From positions 1-5,460 of the forward strand of contig CAMIMK010000232.1 of the NCBI GenBank assembly GCA_946221765.1: a DNA stretch of 5,460 bases, read 5' to 3'. The notes beneath the pieces are model-generated. The model worked only from the letters and a program-made list of their open reading frames with translations. It had not been told where the DNA came from and did not search any database. A program made the position numbers and the translations under genes. Below, in pieces: positions 1-5,460 of the stretch. The stretch's first letter is position 1; each line of letters starts with the position of its first letter. The DNA is from an uncultured Rhodovulum sp. (lineage in GTDB: Bacteria; Pseudomonadota; Alphaproteobacteria; Rhodobacterales; Rhodobacteraceae).

Positions 1-69
1 CGGGACCCGAAAACCCCGCGCCGGCCCTCCGCCGCCGCAGGTCCAGACAGTCTCTGACCGCGGCCCCTG

Positions 70-864
70 TCAGCGCAGGGCCGCGTCGAGGAAGGCGTCG
101 AGCCGGGGCAGCCCCCCCGGCCGCCAGCCGAGGCGGCGGAGCCGGCAGGTCGCCATGCGGCCGGGCAGGGGCGCCTCCGCCCGGGGCGGCAGCGGATGCG
201 GGCAGCCGGTCCGGGCCTGGACCCGGGCCAGCAGGTCGTGCCGGTCGAGCATCAGGTCCGAGACGTTGAGGACGCCCGCGCCCTCCGCCAGCGCGACGAG
301 GACGGCGGTGGCGAGATCCTCGCCATGGACCTCGGTGCCGGCCCGCGGGGCAATGGGGCGGCCGGCGAGGTAATCCGCGAAGAGCCCGCGCCATTTGTGG
401 TCCGGCCCGCCGTAGAGGCCCGTGGCCCGCAGCGCGATGCCGTTGGCGCCGAGGGCGGCTTCGCAGCCGAGCTTCATCCGGCCGTAGAGCGACTCCGGCT
501 CGGGCGTGTCGGTCTCGAACAGGAAGCCCCCCCGGCGCCTGTCGCCATAGACCGCGCGGGACGACAGGAAGACGATGCGCCGGGCCCCCGCGGCCGCGAA
601 GAGCGCGCGGCTGCCGTCGAGGTTGAGGCGCAGGAAACCCTCGGGGTCATCGCCCTCGCCACCGCGATAGGCGCCCGGCTGGTGCGAGAAGGCGGCATGG
701 ACGAGCGCATCGGCGGGGGGCAGCCGCGGATCGCGGTCGGCGAGGCTCCAGGGATGGTCGCCCGGATGCCGCCCGAGGCAGGTGACGCGGTGCCCCGCGC
801 GCATCAGGGCGGGGCGCAGGAACCGCCCGGCGATGCCGGTGGCGCCGGTCAGCAGGACGTGCAT
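70..864 (-). CDS. sqdC: SqdC, sulfolipid biosynthesis NAD(P)-dependent epimerase/reductase-like protein
   Basis: This 264-residue protein is an extended-SDR, NAD-dependent epimerase/dehydratase-type enzyme. The N-terminal dinucleotide-binding motif TGATGIAG (residues 6-13, GxxGxxG) opens a Rossmann fold. FLSSRAVYG (99-107) carries the catalytic Ser region, and Y127-GRM-K131 is the YxxxK pair. As the last gene after sqdB and sqdD it fits SqdC. In Rhodobacter sphaeroides, loss of SqdC leads to sulfoquinovosyl-dihydroxyacetone build-up, which suggests a reductase or substrate-directing role; its exact reaction is unsettled. The ATG at 864-862 is chosen because the Rossmann strand starts there; the open frame extends upstream to 1350, but only by overlapping sqdD. 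The start lies 16 nt inside the end of sqdD and has no purine-rich ribosome-binding site just upstream (the stretch is C-rich), so translation probably depends on coupling. The fold is certain; the SqdC assignment rests mainly on context. Confidence 0.85.
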   Translation of the reverse strand: MHVLLTGATGIAGRFLRPALMRAGHRVTCLGRHPGDHPWSLADRDPRLPPADALVHAAFSHQPGAYRGGEGDDPEGFLRLNLDGSRALFAAAGARRIVFLSSRAVYGDRRRGGFLFETDTPEPESLYGRMKLGCEAALGANGIALRATGLYGGPDHKWRGLFADYLAGRPIAPRAGTEVHGEDLATAVLVALAEGAGVLNVSDLMLDRHDLLARVQARTGCPHPLPPRAEAPLPGRMATCRLRRLGWRPGGLPRLDAFLDAALR

Positions 865-1673
865 GGACCGGGGAGGGCGGAGAGATCGTCCGGGATGCCG
901 ACCCCATCGTGGAAGGCCCGCCAGAGGTCGATGAGCGGCCCGAGCCGGTCGGCCTTCGGATGCGGTGTCTGCCACGGCTTCTCGTACTGGAAGTGCAGGA
1001 TCCGCAGCAGGCGCCAGTCCCAGAGCTCCGGCAGGTTGAACCACACGTATTGCAGCAGGTTGTCGTAGACGGGCAGGCCCTGCCAGTCGGGAAAGAAGCT
1101 CTCGAGGAAGGTCTGGTCGGTCCGCTTCCAGAAGGCGCCGGGCGTGTCGAGGCGCGCCAGCATCGCCGCGAAAGTCGCCTCCGAGGGGCGGGCGGTGAAG
1201 ACGCCGGAATTGAGGCGCCGGAAGTCCGCCAGGCCCTCGTAGACGTTCGGCGCGGCGGAGAATTCGGGATAGTCGAACAGCCGGTCCACGTTCTGCAGCA
1301 CCAGCGTATCGGCATCGAGGAAGACCACCCGCGCCGCCGGCAGCTGCCACAGCCGGAGCTTGGCGAAATTGTCGAGCGGGGTGTGGAAGGCCGGCTTCCC
1401 GCCCTTGGTGAAGGGGGCGGCGGCATGCTGGGCGCGGCGGGAATGGGCGGCGTTGAAGGCCTCGGAGGTCGGCAGCAGGTCGACCGGCACGAGGCGGGCG
1501 CCGAGGGCGACGAGCGGCGCCAGCGCGCCGGCCTCCACGCCCCCGGTGTGCATCACGAGGATCTCCGCCGTGGTGCCAGTCCGCACCAGCGACCGCACGA
1601 GGGCGGTCGCGCCGGGCAGGTAGTCGGCATTGGTGACGAGCGTCACATAGGCGCGCCCGCTCATCGCCGGCAC
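849..1673 (-). CDS. sqdD: SqdD, GT8-family sulfoquinovosyl transferase (glycogenin-like)
   Basis: This 274-residue glycosyltransferase belongs to family GT8. It starts with the nucleotide-sugar fold (AYVTLVTNADYLPGA, 8-22). The metal-binding DxD is in VVFLDADTLVLQ (D120-A-D122), followed by LNSGVF (154-159) and a C-terminal HFQYEKPW (H227, K232) that usually completes the metal/UDP site. Such enzymes retain the anomeric configuration and act in the cytoplasm or at the inner membrane face. In R. sphaeroides, sqdD mutants accumulate UDP-sulfoquinovose, so SqdD is taken to transfer sulfoquinovose to diacylglycerol or a precursor. It follows sqdB after a 28-nt gap and overlaps sqdC. The start is ambiguous: GTG at 1673 has GGAGG 8 nt upstream, while ATG at 1664 (three codons in) has AGGG 8 nt upstream. 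I chose GTG for its stronger site. No signal peptide or membrane segment is visible. Confidence 0.88.
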   Translation of the reverse strand: MPAMSGRAYVTLVTNADYLPGATALVRSLVRTGTTAEILVMHTGGVEAGALAPLVALGARLVPVDLLPTSEAFNAAHSRRAQHAAAPFTKGGKPAFHTPLDNFAKLRLWQLPAARVVFLDADTLVLQNVDRLFDYPEFSAAPNVYEGLADFRRLNSGVFTARPSEATFAAMLARLDTPGAFWKRTDQTFLESFFPDWQGLPVYDNLLQYVWFNLPELWDWRLLRILHFQYEKPWQTPHPKADRLGPLIDLWRAFHDGVGIPDDLSALPGPCTSC

Positions 1674-1701
1674 CCTGCCGCCCTCCGCCCCGGCCCCATG
1701 C

Positions 1702-2922
1702 TCACGAGACCGATTTCAGCCCCAGATGCTCGGGGTCGTGCTCGACGATCTGCCCGATCTCGCGGGTCCAGGCCGAGACCGCGGGCACCCGGCTCCGGTC
1801 GACGCGATAGGCGTATTTGCGGGCCACATCCACCACTTCGGAGAGAAGGCCGCGCTTGAGGGTGATCGGGTCGAGCCCGAGGCGCAGGAACTGGTCGTTC
1901 TTCACCACGAGGTCGTTTTCCGCCGCTTCCTTGCGCGGGTTCGGCAGATAGGCGACCTTTGCGCCCGACATCTCCGCGATCGTCTCGGCGAGGTCGCGCA
2001 CCCGGTGGGTCTCGGTCATCTGGTTGAAGATCTTCACCCGGTCGCCGCGCTTCGGCGCATCCTGAAGCGCGAGGTCGATGCAGCGTACCGAATCCTGAAT
2101 ATGGATGAAGGCGCGCGTCTGGCCGCCGGTGCCATGCACGGTCAGCGGATAGCCGATCGCCGCCTGGATGAGAAACCGGTTGAGGACCGTCCCGTAATCG
2201 CCGTCATAGTCGAAGCGATTGATCAGCTGGACATGCCGGCGGGTCTGTTCGGTATGGGTCCCCCAGACGATGCCCTGATGCAGGTCTGTGATCCGCACGC
2301 CGTCGTTCTGGGCGTAGAACTGGAACAGGATCTGATCGAGGCTCTTGGTCATGTGATAGACCGAGCCGGGCCGCGTGGGGTAGAGGATCTCCTGCCGGAC
2401 CGTCTCGCCGCCCAGCGTTTCGATCCCGACCGGCAGGTAGCCCTCGGGAATTGCGGCCCCCACCGTCGAATAGCCATAGACCCCCATCGTCCCGAGATGG
2501 ACGAAATGGGCGTCGAGTTCGGTCTCGACCATGGCCGACAGCACGTTGTGGGTGGCCGAGACGTTGTTGTTGACGGTGTAGACCTTGTGACGGTCGGTCT
2601 TCATCGAATAGGGCGCTGCGCGCTGCTCGGCGAAATGGATGATGGCGTCGGGCCGGTGCTCGGCCAGCCACTGCTTCAGCCGCTCGTAGTCCTTGGCGAG
2701 GTCGAGCAGGTGGAAGCGGATGCGCCGCCCGGTCTCCTGGTGCCAGATGCGGGTGCGCTCCTGGATCGAGTCCATCGGCGTCAGGGACTGGACGCCGAGC
2801 TCGGTGTCGATCCAGCGGCGGCTGAGGTTGTCGACGATATGGACCTCGTGGCCCGCCTCGGACAGGTGGAGCGATGTTGGCCAGCCGACAAAGCCGTCGC
2901 CTCCCAGTACTGCGATCTTCAT
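1702..2922 (-). CDS. sqdB: SqdB, UDP-sulfoquinovose synthase
   Basis: This 406-residue enzyme converts UDP-glucose and sulfite to UDP-sulfoquinovose, the head-group donor for SQDG. It is an extended SDR and matches plant SQD1 along its length. Features seen are the NAD-binding GGDGFVG (7-13), VDNLSRR (30-36), HFAEQRAAPYSM (96-107), LGTMGVYG (143-150) with catalytic Thr145 in place of the usual Ser, and Y189-HMT-K193 as the YxxxK pair. ITDLHQGIVWG (211-221), YGTVLNRF (243-250) and VHGTGGQTRAFIHIQD (262-277) match SQD1 segments for substrate binding. The length is typical of the family. The ATG at 2922 is chosen because MKIAVLGG begins the fold and GGGAG lies 7 nt upstream; the frame stays open to 2985, but that extension has no family similarity and would run through the Pho-box-like element. 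It is the first gene of the sulfolipid operon. Confidence 0.96.
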   Translation of the reverse strand: MKIAVLGGDGFVGWPTSLHLSEAGHEVHIVDNLSRRWIDTELGVQSLTPMDSIQERTRIWHQETGRRIRFHLLDLAKDYERLKQWLAEHRPDAIIHFAEQRAAPYSMKTDRHKVYTVNNNVSATHNVLSAMVETELDAHFVHLGTMGVYGYSTVGAAIPEGYLPVGIETLGGETVRQEILYPTRPGSVYHMTKSLDQILFQFYAQNDGVRITDLHQGIVWGTHTEQTRRHVQLINRFDYDGDYGTVLNRFLIQAAIGYPLTVHGTGGQTRAFIHIQDSVRCIDLALQDAPKRGDRVKIFNQMTETHRVRDLAETIAEMSGAKVAYLPNPRKEAAENDLVVKNDQFLRLGLDPITLKRGLLSEVVDVARKYAYRVDRSRVPAVSAWTREIGQIVEHDPEHLGLKSVS

Positions 2923-2967
2923 GGGCGTTCTCCCGATGTGGCTGGCAATCTGCGGTAAGGTGGGGCT

Positions 2968-2995
2968 GTGACGCGGGGATGACAATCCCGTGACG
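2968..2995 (-). promoter_or_regulatory. Pho-box-like element upstream of sqdB (three GTCA cores at 11-bp spacing)
   Basis: Read on the minus strand, CGTCAC, TGTCAT and CGTCAC follow one another with 5-nt spacers, so the GTCA core recurs every 11 bp exactly. On the plus strand TGAC begins at 2969, 2980 and 2991. PhoB binds direct 11-bp repeats of the CTGTCA(T/C) type, and the middle copy TGTCAT fits well; the outer copies have CG where the consensus has TG. The element ends 45 nt before the sqdB start codon, a normal position for an activator site. SQDG synthesis rises on phosphate limitation in R. sphaeroides and other bacteria, so the function fits. I could not see a convincing -10 hexamer between the element and the ribosome-binding site. 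The spacing is seen directly; PhoB binding is inferred. Confidence 0.55.
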
Positions 2996-3035
2996 TTCGC
3001 GCGAGGGGACGGTCGCGCGAGGGACGGTCGCGCGG
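2992..3035. repeat. Three imperfect tandem copies of a GC-rich 13-bp unit
   Basis: On the plus strand the unit GACGGTCGCGCGA occurs at 3008-3020, with GACGGTCGCGCGG at 3023-3035 and GACGTTCGCGCGA at 2992-3004. Each differs from the central copy by one base. The two right-hand copies form a 15-bp period (GGGACGGTCGCGCG plus A or G). The array fills the gap between the DUF502 stop codon and the sqdB promoter region, and its first copy shares bases with the outermost GTCA core of the Pho-box-like element. It may be a duplicated protein-binding site or simply slippage in GC-rich DNA. Nothing in it matches an operator I know. Confidence 0.6.
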
Positions 3036-3044
3036 GGGGTGAGG

Positions 3045-3743
3045 TCAGGACGGAGGCGAAGGCCGGGGCACGAGGGCGCCTCCCGGATCCGGTGGCGTGA
3101 CGAGGCCGGCGGAGAGGATGAGCTTCGCGGCTTCCTCCAGGCTCATGTCGAGCGGGCGGATGTCGCGGCGCGGCACGAACAGCAGGAATCCGGCCGTCGG
3201 ATTCGGGGCCATGGGCAGGAAGACGCTGACGAGGTCGGGTTCGCCGAGCTTGCGGGGGATCTCGCCCCGCGTGTCGGCGGCGATGAAGGCGACGGCATAG
3301 AGGCCGGGCCGCGGATATTCGATCAGGCAGGTCCCGCGAAAACTGGTGCCGCTCTGGCTGAACAGCGTTTCCGCGATCTGTTTCAAGCCGTTGTAGATCG
3401 AATTTACGATCGGGGTGCGCTCGACCAGACTTTCGCCGAACCGCAGGGTGTGGCGGCCGATATAGCCCTTGGCCAGGGCGCCAACCAGCGTTGTGAAGCC
3501 GAGGAAAACGATAAGTCCGAGCCCGAAGATATTGCGACCGAACACGTTTTCCGGGTTGTAGGCGCGGGGGATCAGCGGCACGACCCGGGCATCGATGAAG
3601 CCGATGGTGATCCAGAGCAGGTAGAAGGTCAGGAACAGCGGCAGCACCACGGCGAGGCCGGCCACGAAATTGCCCCGGAGTGTCTGCAGAAGCGTCGGCT
3701 TCGGCGGGCGCGGGGCTTTGCGTCGGGCGGGTTTCCGGGCCAT
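3045..3743 (-). CDS. DUF502 family two-pass inner-membrane protein
   Basis: This 232-residue protein matches the DUF502 family, widespread bacterial membrane proteins of unknown function. A basic, proline-rich N-terminus (MARKPARRKAPRPPK) precedes a first membrane segment at about 26-50 (VAGLAVVLPLFLTFYLLW) and a second at about 72-92 (IFGLGLIVFLGFTTLVGAL). Family hallmarks follow in a soluble C-terminal part: ERTPIVNSIYNGLKQ (108-122), FLPMAPNPTAGFLLFVPRRD (175-194) and MSLEEAAKLILSAGLV (200-215). The ATG at 3743 is preferred over an upstream TTG at 3803, which lacks a ribosome-binding site and family similarity. AGGAGG sits only 1 nt from the ATG, so GGAAGG 8 nt upstream may serve instead. 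The gene lies 122 nt upstream of sqdB in the same direction with no clear terminator between, so some read-through is possible, but a role in sulfolipid metabolism is not shown. Confidence 0.9.
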   Translation of the reverse strand: MARKPARRKAPRPPKPTLLQTLRGNFVAGLAVVLPLFLTFYLLWITIGFIDARVVPLIPRAYNPENVFGRNIFGLGLIVFLGFTTLVGALAKGYIGRHTLRFGESLVERTPIVNSIYNGLKQIAETLFSQSGTSFRGTCLIEYPRPGLYAVAFIAADTRGEIPRKLGEPDLVSVFLPMAPNPTAGFLLFVPRRDIRPLDMSLEEAAKLILSAGLVTPPDPGGALVPRPSPPS

Positions 3744-3843
3744 GCCTCCTGCCTTCCGGTCGGCTGCCGCACTGCGATAGCGCAGCCCTGCCGACGAGGG
3801 CAAGTCCGTGGGCGGGGAAGGCGGGCCGGCTGTGGCCTTCGCG

Positions 3844-4458
3844 TCAGCCGAGCGGCTTGACCAGGAGTAGCCAGAATTCGCTGTCGCAGTCCCAGCCCTC
3901 CGCCGGGATGACGGGCGCCCGGGCGGCGATGTCGAAACCTCGCGCGCGATAGAGCGCCAGAGCCTCGCGGTTGCCGTCTGCGCAGATCAGGGCGAGGACC
4001 GGGGCGCCCTGCGCGGGCGGCCGCCCCGGAGCCGCGGCCCGGGCGCGGGCGGCTGCCTCGGTCTCCGCCAGCATCAGTGAGCCGACGCCCTGGCAGCGGA
4101 AGGCGGGATAGACGGCGAGCGCAAGAACGTAGGTGGCACCGTCGACCTGGTTCTCAAGGTCCTGCAAAGGCCGGAAGACTGGGGGCAGTTCGTAAAGATC
4201 GATTGGGGCAGAGGCGATCTGGTAGGCGATGAGGCCCCCGGCGACCACGCCATCGACCTCGGCGATCGTCGTGTTGCGCCAGCCGAAGTCGGTGTCGTCG
4301 CGGGCAGCGCGAGCGGTTCCGAGGTCGAAGGGATCCACCCCTTCCGCGGCCGCCGCTTTCCAGTACCAGGCCGGCAGTCCGTGGCCGGCGATATTGAAGA
4401 GGCGCGCAATGTCCGGGGCGTCGTCGCGACGGGCTTGACGCAGACGGGCGGCTGGCAT
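3844..4458 (-). CDS. GNAT family N-acetyltransferase
   Basis: This 204-residue protein has the Gcn5-related acetyltransferase fold, which transfers an acyl group from acyl-CoA to an amine. Motif A is YVLALAVYPAFRCQGVGSLML (110-130). Its R121-x-x-G124-x-G126 loop binds the CoA pyrophosphate. Motif B is NREALALYRARGF (163-175), with Tyr170 in the usual general-acid position. The N-terminal RLRQARRDDAPDIARLFNIA (5-24) is the standard first strand and helix. The substrate cannot be read from the sequence; LYELPPVFRPLQDLE (89-102 region) is acidic and could shape the acceptor site. The ATG at 4458 is chosen because GGAGGA stands 6 nt upstream and the fold starts immediately; the frame remains open to 4605 but would run through the palindrome. 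It ends 100 nt before the DUF502 gene on the same strand and diverges from the kinase gene. It is cytoplasmic, with no signal peptide. Confidence 0.9.
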   Translation of the reverse strand: MPAARLRQARRDDAPDIARLFNIAGHGLPAWYWKAAAAEGVDPFDLGTARAARDDTDFGWRNTTIAEVDGVVAGGLIAYQIASAPIDLYELPPVFRPLQDLENQVDGATYVLALAVYPAFRCQGVGSLMLAETEAAARARAAAPGRPPAQGAPVLALICADGNREALALYRARGFDIAARAPVIPAEGWDCDSEFWLLLVKPLG

Positions 4459-4550
4459 GGACAGTCCTCCGAGTGGACCTTCCCGTCGCAGAGCATGCCT
4501 CAAACCGTCTGGCCGGGTAAGTCCCATTGCGCTAAACGGCTCTCTGGAAA

Positions 4551-4571
4551 TTCGACAGCAATGCTGTCGAA
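4551..4571. promoter_or_regulatory. Perfect 21-bp palindrome in the divergent intergenic region (candidate operator)
   Basis: The arms TTCGACAGCA and TGCTGTCGAA are exact reverse complements around a single central A. The element lies nearly midway in the 194-nt gap between the acetyltransferase start (4458) and the kinase (from 4653), about 90-100 nt from each. Symmetry of this length and position is typical of a site for a dimeric regulator of the GntR, LacI, TetR or similar type, controlling one or both divergent genes. No regulator gene is in the window. As RNA it could fold into an 8-bp stem with a 5-nt loop, but no T-run follows, so a terminator is less likely. The rest of the gap shows no convincing -35/-10 pair. 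Confidence 0.6.
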
Positions 4572-4680
4572 AGGTGTCGCCCGCAACGGCGGTACCGTGG
4601 CGCAAGGAAACTCGGCAGATTTGTTCGGCCGGGATATGAAAGCAGTTTCAGGGTGCCGGGTGTGTGCGGTGCCTGCCGAC

Positions 4681-4686
4681 AGGAGG
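4681..4686 (+). promoter_or_regulatory. Strong Shine-Dalgarno sequence (AGGAGG) without a standard start codon downstream
   Basis: AGGAGG is an ideal ribosome-binding site. Eight nt further, at 4695, the kinase frame reads GTT, and no ATG, GTG or TTG stands at a usable distance in that frame. Starting at 4695 would give a leader of about eight residues before the first kinase strand (PFLCIG), which matches family members better than the GTG at 4653. This suggests a lost start codon (for example GTG to GTT), though chance occurrence within the coding region cannot be excluded. Confidence 0.4.
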
Positions 4687-5294
4687 CATCCCGCGTTTCG
4701 TCCCATACTCAAGACCTGCCGTTCCTCTGCATCGGCGCGGCTCATCGCGACATCTTCGGGCGGGCCTTCGTTTCCGCCGGCGTCGGCGCGGACTTGCCCG
4801 GGAAGGTGTGGAGCCGCCCGGGCGGGGTGGCACTCAATGTGGCACTGGCATTGGCGGCCGAGAACTGTCCGGTGCGCCTCCTCGCCATTGTCGGCGACGA
4901 CGGCGACCCGCTGTTGTCCTTTGCACGGCGGCGGGGGGTGGACTGCACGTCGGTCCTGCGCGAGCCGGGGCCGGGCGACTGCTATGTCGCGGTCGAGGAT
5001 GCCGCGGGTGAGCCGGTGGCCGCGGTGGCCGACTGCCGGATGCTCGACCGCAAGTGGCCGGCGCTGGTCGAGGCGGCGGGCCGGGCCGGGCCGGCGGTGC
5101 GGATCGTGGACAGCAACCTGCCCGCCGAGGCCCTTGCCCGCATCGCAGCGGTGGCCGGACCACTGGTGGTGGTCTCGGCCAGTCCGGCGAAATCCCGGGC
5201 GTTTCGTCCGCTGCTCGAGCGGTCCGACACGCGTTTCTATCTGAACCGAACCGAGGCGGAGGCGCTGGCGGACGAGCCTTTCGAGGCTGCGGCG

Positions 5295-5297
5295 TAG
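5295..5297 (+). other. In-frame amber (TAG) codon interrupting the kinase frame
   Basis: The TAG follows GAGGCTGCGGCG (Glu-Ala-Ala-Ala) and is followed directly, without any shift, by codons for AVERLAALGAAVVVV, the helix and strand that precede the catalytic motif in PfkB kinases. A single C-to-T change from CAG (Gln) would explain it. The frame before and after is equally well conserved in type, so the change looks recent or is a base-call error. Confidence 0.8.
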
Positions 5298-5460
5298 GCA
5301 GTAGAGCGACTGGCGGCGCTCGGGGCGGCGGTGGTCGTGGTCACGGATGCAAACCGCGCCGCGGCGGCTGGCGGTCAGGGTCAGGAGACGATCGTCCGGG
5401 TGCCGTCTTCGGGGTCCCCCGCGAGGATGGGCGGCGCGACCGGGGCAGGCGACCGGCTCG

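Larger units (their letters stand above)
4653..5460 (+). pseudogene. PfkB/ribokinase-family kinase, pseudouridine kinase (PsuK)-like, interrupted by an in-frame TAG; runs off the window
   Basis: The first part, 214 codons from GTG at 4653 to TAG at 5295-5297, shows a PfkB-family sugar/nucleoside kinase. It has the opening strand FLCIGAAHRDIFG (24-36), the substrate-site motif RPGGVALNVALALA (55-68), LLAIVGDD (76-83), IVDSNLPAEAL (151-161) and FYLNRTEAEAL (195-205). The last two resemble E. coli PsuK, which phosphorylates pseudouridine for breakdown by PsuG; no psuG is visible here. After the TAG, the same frame continues for 54 codons without another stop (AVERLAALGAAVVVVTDANR and onward) to GGATGAGDRL, the anion-hole and catalytic-Asp motif. 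This gives one broken gene, not two. The 5' part alone would lack the ATP and catalytic site. The 5' end is uncertain: GTG at 4653 or 4662 are the available starts, but both add an atypical Cys-containing leader. A sequencing error is the main alternative. Substrate is inferred. Confidence 0.75.

Noticed and set aside
1..69. Possible terminator after sqdC
   Set aside because: On the minus strand there is a TTTT (14-11) and a weak imperfect GGTC/GACC stem, but the two are far apart and the stem is short. The region holds no supported feature.
865..1350. N-terminal extension of sqdC up to 1350
   Set aside because: It would lie inside sqdD in another frame, is Arg/Ala-rich and without similarity, and the Rossmann motif begins at the ATG at 864.
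196..1859. Long plus-strand open frames (196-1068 and 909-1859) opposite sqdC and sqdD
   Set aside because: They are antisense to genes with clear family motifs, are rich in Arg, Gly, Ala and Glu without any domain, and are expected by chance in very GC-rich DNA.
1726..2958. 410-codon plus-strand open frame opposite sqdB
   Set aside because: It mirrors sqdB nearly end to end, shows no recognisable domain, and sqdB is certain on the other strand.
3762..3787. Hairpin-forming sequence between the acetyltransferase and DUF502 genes (CTGCG ATAG CGCAG, with competing GGCTGC/GCAGCC arms)
   Set aside because: The stem is only 5-6 bp and no T-run follows on either strand, so I cannot call it a terminator.
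3039..3860. 273-codon plus-strand open frame opposite the DUF502 gene
   Set aside because: Low-complexity acidic/Gln-rich translation with no motif; a shadow of the real minus-strand gene.
4381..5244. 287-codon plus-strand frame across the divergent gap and kinase
   Set aside because: It shows no family motif; the kinase motifs are in a different frame, and its start lies antisense within the acetyltransferase.
5295..5297. TAG as a recoded amino acid (pyrrolysine or programmed read-through)
   Set aside because: Pyrrolysine use is not expected in this group or enzyme family, and no recoding signal is visible; a nonsense change or base-call error is simpler.

Overview
The window is very GC-rich and densely coded, with short gaps between genes and strong third-position GC bias. 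Its gene content points to an alphaproteobacterium, most likely in or near Rhodobacterales. The main reason is a sulfolipid operon in the order sqdB-sqdD-sqdC, the arrangement known from Rhodobacter sphaeroides. Placement below that level is inference.

Positions 70-2922 (minus strand) hold the operon that makes sulfoquinovosyl diacylglycerol (SQDG), the sulfur-containing anionic membrane lipid. sqdB (UDP-sulfoquinovose synthase, 2922-1702) makes the activated sulfosugar from UDP-glucose and sulfite. sqdD (GT8 glycosyltransferase, 1673-849) transfers it toward the lipid. sqdC (NAD(P)-dependent epimerase/reductase-like, 864-70) overlaps the end of sqdD by 16 nt and acts in a later or supporting step. 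The fourth gene known from R. sphaeroides, sqdA, is not in the window.

In front of sqdB, at 2968-2995, three GTCA cores lie exactly 11 bp apart on the minus strand. That is the layout of a PhoB (Pho) box. SQDG replaces phosphatidylglycerol when phosphate is scarce, so direct phosphate control of the operon is a plausible and testable reading. The outer end of this element runs into a three-copy imperfect tandem repeat (2992-3035).

Upstream on the same strand are a DUF502-family two-pass membrane protein (3743-3045) and a GNAT acetyltransferase (4458-3844). A 194-nt divergent gap (4459-4652) follows and contains a perfect 21-bp palindrome (4551-4571), a good operator candidate.

The plus-strand gene at the right end is a PfkB/ribokinase-family kinase resembling pseudouridine kinase. 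It looks broken. An in-frame TAG at 5295-5297 splits it, yet the same frame continues straight on to the family's ATP-site/catalytic motif (GATGAGD) just before the window edge. A strong AGGAGG ribosome-binding site near its expected start is followed by GTT instead of a start codon, which may be a second lesion. No RNA genes, insertion sequences, CRISPR arrays or origins were seen. I found no clearly new system; the observations most worth following are the Pho-box-like element, the palindrome and the interrupted kinase.
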